NCBI GenBank assembly: GCA_002411515.1
Contig: DHTF01000051.1
Location: 29,256 to 55,049, forward strand
Direction of reading: 5' to 3'
DNA length: 25,794 nt
DNA from: Proteiniphilum sp. UBA5267
Lineage (GTDB): Bacteria; Bacteroidota; Bacteroidia; Bacteroidales; Dysgonomonadaceae
A program made the translations under genes and the position numbers. The notes beneath the pieces are model-generated. The model was given only the letters and a program-made list of their open reading frames with translations, was not told where the DNA came from and did no database searches. The stretch's first letter is position 1. Each line of letters opens with the position of its first letter. Of this stretch, positions 22,965 through 25,794 are shown piece after piece.

Positions 22965-23537
22965 ATGACTTTAGAAGAATCAGAGCAGAAAAAACCACTC
23001 ATCGCGGAGCATATGAGAGATGTACTCTCACTGCTTGGGGAGGATATACAACGCGAGGGTCTTGTAAAGACACCCGACAGGGTGGCTAAAGCCATGCAAC
23101 ATCTGACAAGGGGCTACTGGCAGGATCCCGAAGAGATTCTCCGTTCGGCTCTCTTCAAAGAAAACTACCGTCAGATGGTGATTGTGAAAGATATTGACTT
23201 GTTTTCGCTGTGCGAACATCACTTGTTGCCTTTTTTTGGAAAGGCGCACGTAGCGTATATCCCCGATGGATATATTACCGGGCTGAGCAAGATTGCCCGA
23301 GTGGTGGATATCTTTGCCCACCGGCTGCAGGTGCAGGAACGACTTACCACGCAAATAAAAGAGTGTATCCAGAAGACACTGAATCCCATGGGGGTGATGG
23401 TGGTAATAGAGGCGCAACACATGTGCATGCAGATGCGGGGTGTTGAAAAACAGAATTCCATCACGACTACATCCGATTTTACGGGCGTTTTCCGGGAACA
23501 AAAAACCCGTGAGGAGTTTATCAACCTGATCAAGTGA
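22965..23537 (+). CDS. folE: GTP cyclohydrolase I
   Basis: 190 residues from the ATG at 22965; a TTG at 22944 would overlap the SPOR gene and is less likely. Converts GTP to 7,8-dihydroneopterin triphosphate, the first step of folate (and pterin or queuosine precursor) synthesis. Motifs present include [20 protein letters not shown], with zinc ligands Cys83 and His86, [20 protein letters not shown], and the third ligand Cys154 in HMCMQMRGV. The N-terminal helix [19 protein letters not shown] and KTPDRVAKA fit the family. Fully intact, with a strong terminator downstream. Confidence 0.97.
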   Translation: MTLEESEQKKPLIAEHMRDVLSLLGEDIQREGLVKTPDRVAKAMQHLTRGYWQDPEEILRSALFKENYRQMVIVKDIDLFSLCEHHLLPFFGKAHVAYIPDGYITGLSKIARVVDIFAHRLQVQERLTTQIKECIQKTLNPMGVMVVIEAQHMCMQMRGVEKQNSITTTSDFTGVFREQKTREEFINLIK

Positions 23538-23565
23538 TTTGTTGAATCAGACATATAAAATTTTG

Positions 23566-23592
23566 AAGCCTGCCATTCAGCAGGCTTTTTTT
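23566..23592 (+). terminator. Intrinsic terminator after folE
   Basis: Perfect 8-base arms AAGCCTGC (23566-23573) and GCAGGCTT (23580-23587), a 6-base loop and a T-run to 23592. Confidence 0.88.
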
Positions 23593-23653
23593 GTGTCAGG
23601 CATCTACTTTTGCTCGAAGTATATCGTGCATCCTCATACTTTTTCCAAATGAT

Positions 23654-23689
23654 GTACGATTTGTTATATAAGTTGTATGATTTGTTAAA
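23654..23689 (+). repeat. Two 15-bp direct repeats 21 bp apart upstream of the lipoprotein gene
   Basis: GTACGATTTGTTATA (23654-23668) and GTATGATTTGTTAAA (23675-23689) match at 13 of 15 positions. The two-turn spacing and location just upstream of the -7 box suggest a regulator site, though AT-rich chance similarity is possible. Confidence 0.45.
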
Positions 23690-23710
23690 AGAAACAGTCT
23701 GTTTTTTATC

Positions 23711-23718
23711 TATTTTTG
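23711..23718 (+). promoter_or_regulatory. -7 box for the large lipoprotein gene
   Basis: TATTTTTG matches the consensus and ends 52 bases before the ATG. The nearest TTTG upstream (23681-23684) is 26 bases away, longer than usual. Confidence 0.5.
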
Positions 23719-23770
23719 TCCTAATTATTATGTTAAATAATATAAAAAATACAAATAAAAAACATGAACG

Positions 23771-25465
23771 ATGAAAAAGTCACTTATTTTTACTTTGATT
23801 GTGTGCACAGCGTTTATCGTTACCCTGTTTTTTGGATGCACTCCAGATGAACCCGGGGTAGGAAACGCCGATATAGGCTATGAAGGCTTCAAGAGCGATG
23901 CGGAGCTGTTCTACGAGTTAGTCTACCGCAAAGAATCGCTGATACTGAATGCCCTGAACTACACTTCCGATGGTTTTACGAAAGCTCCATTCGAAGGAAC
24001 GGTCAGCGAGGATGAGTTCGGGAAGTTTTTCGCTGAACTGGAAGAATTGAACAAAGAGGCTGATGAGTACATTGCAGCCATCCAGCAGCTTGAATCATCG
24101 GGTGTACTCCAACGACCTACCCAGACGCGCGGCATCTTCAGTTCCGCCAAGGAATTCTTTTCCTGGGTAAGCGGAGCGGGTGAGCGCAACCGGGAACGGA
24201 TCACCACCATCGCTTCCAACATGACAGCTGCCGAACGCAGCAAGCTCTACAATGGCATGAGGGACGAGTGGAAAAATAAATCGAAGAATGAGGCCGATTT
24301 CTGGAATAAGCTGCAAAAGGGTGATTATGACTCTTCGGCAGGACAGATATACAATGACTTTTATCACGATGGAGAGACTGAGTTCTCCGACCTGGCTCAG
24401 GAGAAAGGGCTTACACCGCAGAAGATCGTGGTGAACGAAGGAGCAAAGGGTGTTGAATCGGGAGCCAACGTGGTCCTTGACGCGACATCAGCCGTAGTCC
24501 CCGGTTTTGGTACAGGTACCACGGTGACTAAAGTGGCTGATAATGTGGAGAAGATGACCAAGTCGGAGAGCTGGAAAGAAGCAGCAGAGCATGGATTTCA
24601 TGCGGCCTCTGACATCCTGGAGGAGGTGACTGGTGACATCGGATATACCGGCTTCAACGGCAGTGACGTGGTGAACGCCATCCGCAACAAGGTAGATGAG
24701 ACGGTGTTCAAAAAAGATGACAAGGAGGAGACCAAAGGCAAGGTGTCAATAACGGATAAGAATAAAGAAAAAACTAAATCCATTGTAATTGTAGAAAAGA
24801 AAGGAGGAGCAACCAGCAGTGATGGTTCTCCATCCATCTACACCACCACGAAGACTGGCATCTCGGATGGTATCGATATGCTTGTAAAGGCAGGTAAGTG
24901 GTTGGTGACAGTGATCAATGAAAAAGGTTACCGTGGAACAGTGGAAGTTGAGGTGGAAGCAGGCAAGGTGACCGTGACCGAGGTGAATACGCAGGAGCCG
25001 GAGTCTGATGAAGAAGGGCCGAAAGGTAATTACGAGTTTAAATACACAATTGACAATTTCCAGATAGAGGCTGAATTTTTGAATGACGGAGGAGATATCC
25101 TAACCGGATGGATGGGATATAGCGAAGATTGGGATGGATTTGAGCCACTAACCTACAAGGATGGTTACTTTGTCACAACAATTCATTCTGTGAATTTCGG
25201 TGGAGAAGAAAATTACAAAGTACAGATTGATTTCAAAAACAAAAAACTACTTTTAGCTGAACAGATTAACGACTGTTATGCCTTTACATTAAAAAATTTA
25301 CCGGTCGTTAGTTGGAGCAATGAGAAAATGATCTTTGAGAGCAGTGGGGAGGATTTATATGATCACTTCACCTATCAAAATATTCTCGGCGAGGGATGCT
25401 ATCGAATGGTTGGTGCTGCTTTCGAGAGTAACTCTAAAGCCAGGATTGAGATAAGGAAGCGGTAA
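23771..25465 (+). CDS. Large lipoprotein of unknown function
   Basis: 564 residues; I do not recognise the overall family. The signal ends FFGC with lipid Cys23. Residues 40-220 are mainly helical and charged. Residues 231-252 are a Gly/Val/Ala-rich apolar segment (GANVVLDATSAVVPGFGTGT) that could be membrane-active or a helical hairpin. Residues 315-345 are a Lys/Glu-rich linker. Residues 355-405 (LVKAGKWLVTVINEKGYRGT, then VEVEVEAGKVTVTEV) look like a small PEGA- or carboxypeptidase-regulatory-like beta-sandwich. The last 140 residues, rich in Trp, Tyr and Asp, are a beta-rich domain of unknown type. It is monocistronic, with its own promoter and a long hairpin downstream. Confidence 0.8.
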   Translation: MKKSLIFTLIVCTAFIVTLFFGCTPDEPGVGNADIGYEGFKSDAELFYELVYRKESLILNALNYTSDGFTKAPFEGTVSEDEFGKFFAELEELNKEADEYIAAIQQLESSGVLQRPTQTRGIFSSAKEFFSWVSGAGERNRERITTIASNMTAAERSKLYNGMRDEWKNKSKNEADFWNKLQKGDYDSSAGQIYNDFYHDGETEFSDLAQEKGLTPQKIVVNEGAKGVESGANVVLDATSAVVPGFGTGTTVTKVADNVEKMTKSESWKEAAEHGFHAASDILEEVTGDIGYTGFNGSDVVNAIRNKVDETVFKKDDKEETKGKVSITDKNKEKTKSIVIVEKKGGATSSDGSPSIYTTTKTGISDGIDMLVKAGKWLVTVINEKGYRGTVEVEVEAGKVTVTEVNTQEPESDEEGPKGNYEFKYTIDNFQIEAEFLNDGGDILTGWMGYSEDWDGFEPLTYKDGYFVTTIHSVNFGGEENYKVQIDFKNKKLLLAEQINDCYAFTLKNLPVVSWSNEKMIFESSGEDLYDHFTYQNILGEGCYRMVGAAFESNSKARIEIRKR

Positions 25466-25506
25466 TACCAACTTATGTAAAAAAGTAATTGATATCATAG
25501 TCTCAG

Positions 25507-25554
25507 GGATCACATAATAGGGCAGGCAAAAGTATATGCCCTATTATGTGATCC
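25507..25554. terminator. Long perfect hairpin between convergent genes
   Basis: 18-base perfect arms, 25507-25524 and 25537-25554 (GGATCACATAATAGGGCA and its complement), loop of 12. It is extended by a further three pairs past a one-base bulge. No T-run follows on either side. Its position between the lipoprotein stop and the typA stop suggests a shared bidirectional terminator. The palindrome GATAGTACTATC (25556-25567) lies next to it and overlaps the typA stop. Confidence 0.6.
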
Positions 25555-25562
25555 TGATAGTA

Positions 25563-25794
25563 CTATCCTTTCTTTGAGGCCCGCTTGCGCTCCGTCTCAT
25601 CGAGCTGAATCTTACGGATACGCATATATTTGGGGGTTACTTCCACGTATTCATCTTCCTTGATATACTCGAGCGCTTCTTCGAGACTGAAGACTACTGG
25701 AGGAGCCAGCTGTGCCTTGTCGTCTGTACCCGAAGCACGTACGTTGGTCAGCTTCTTCGATTTGGTGACATTCACTACCAGGTCGCCTTCCTTG
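25563..25794 (-). CDS. typA: Ribosome-associated GTPase TypA/BipA, C-terminal end only
   Basis: The minus strand is open from the right window edge (from 25793) to TAG at 25565-25563, giving 76 codons. The sequence matches the conserved C-terminal domain of TypA: EGDLVVNVTKSKKLTNVRAS, DDKAQLAPPVVFSLEEALEY, and EYVEVTPKYMRIRKIQLDET followed by ERKRASKK. TypA is a translational GTPase involved in stress and ribosome assembly. The GTPase domain and start are outside the window. Confidence 0.93.
   Translation of the reverse strand, partial: KEGDLVVNVTKSKKLTNVRASGTDDKAQLAPPVVFSLEEALEYIKEDEYVEVTPKYMRIRKIQLDETERKRASKKG

Overview
The window looks like a chromosomal segment from a member of the Bacteroidota, most likely order Bacteroidales. 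The reasons are the repeated -7 promoter boxes of the form TAnnTTTG (often followed by C), the lack of Shine-Dalgarno sequences, and the gene content: a DUF2723 glycosyltransferase of about 1,150 residues, a DUF1599 - DoxX/MauE - tpiA - SPOR - folE cluster, DUF2807 and DUF4143 proteins, and typical Bacteroidota lipoproteins. A family such as Dysgonomonadaceae would fit, but that is a guess.

Layout. 1-884 (minus) is rlmN, cut by the left edge. 1202-4206 is an accessory patch: a secreted alpha/beta-hydrolase (esterase type), an AAA/DUF4143 ATPase that sits between two copies of the esterase 3' end, a decayed minus-strand gene, and an orphan winged-helix fragment of a response regulator. 4287-13098 (minus) is a large envelope-transport block. 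It holds an ABC ATPase, a membrane permease and a YtrA-type GntR regulator, then a separate MacB-type ATPase, two MacB/FtsX permeases, a MacA/HlyD adaptor, a TolC-like outer membrane protein and a DUF2807 lipoprotein. 13358-17522 (minus) is a polysaccharide deacetylase behind a giant DUF2723 (TMEM260-like) membrane glycosyltransferase. 18133-19665 (plus) is ndk and an M23/LysM endopeptidase. 19760-23537 (plus) is DUF1599, DoxX/MauE, tpiA, SPOR and folE. 23771-25465 (plus) is a large lipoprotein of unknown function. 25563-25794 (minus) is the C-terminus of typA/bipA, cut by the right edge.

How it works together. The 4.3-13.1 kb block has the same classes of parts as the Bacillus ytr operon (GntR repressor, ABC ATPase plus permease, MacB-like ATPase plus FtsX permease), with an adaptor and outer membrane channel added as a diderm would need. 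I read it as an envelope-stress or export module. The genes to its right mix cell-wall functions (M23/LysM, SPOR, deacetylase) with housekeeping metabolism (ndk, tpiA, folE).

The most unusual features are in the non-coding DNA. Several intergenic stretches carry tandem arrays with different periods: 11 bp at 1007-1071, 23 bp at 2131-2199, 24 bp at 8888-8959, 8 bp at 13116-13171 and 7 bp at 22303-22323. Several of these lie in the 5' leaders of genes. The best candidate for something undescribed is the ATPase cassette bounded by duplicated esterase tails, with its 23-bp repeats running into its own promoter. I saw no tRNA, rRNA, CRISPR array, transposase or integrase.
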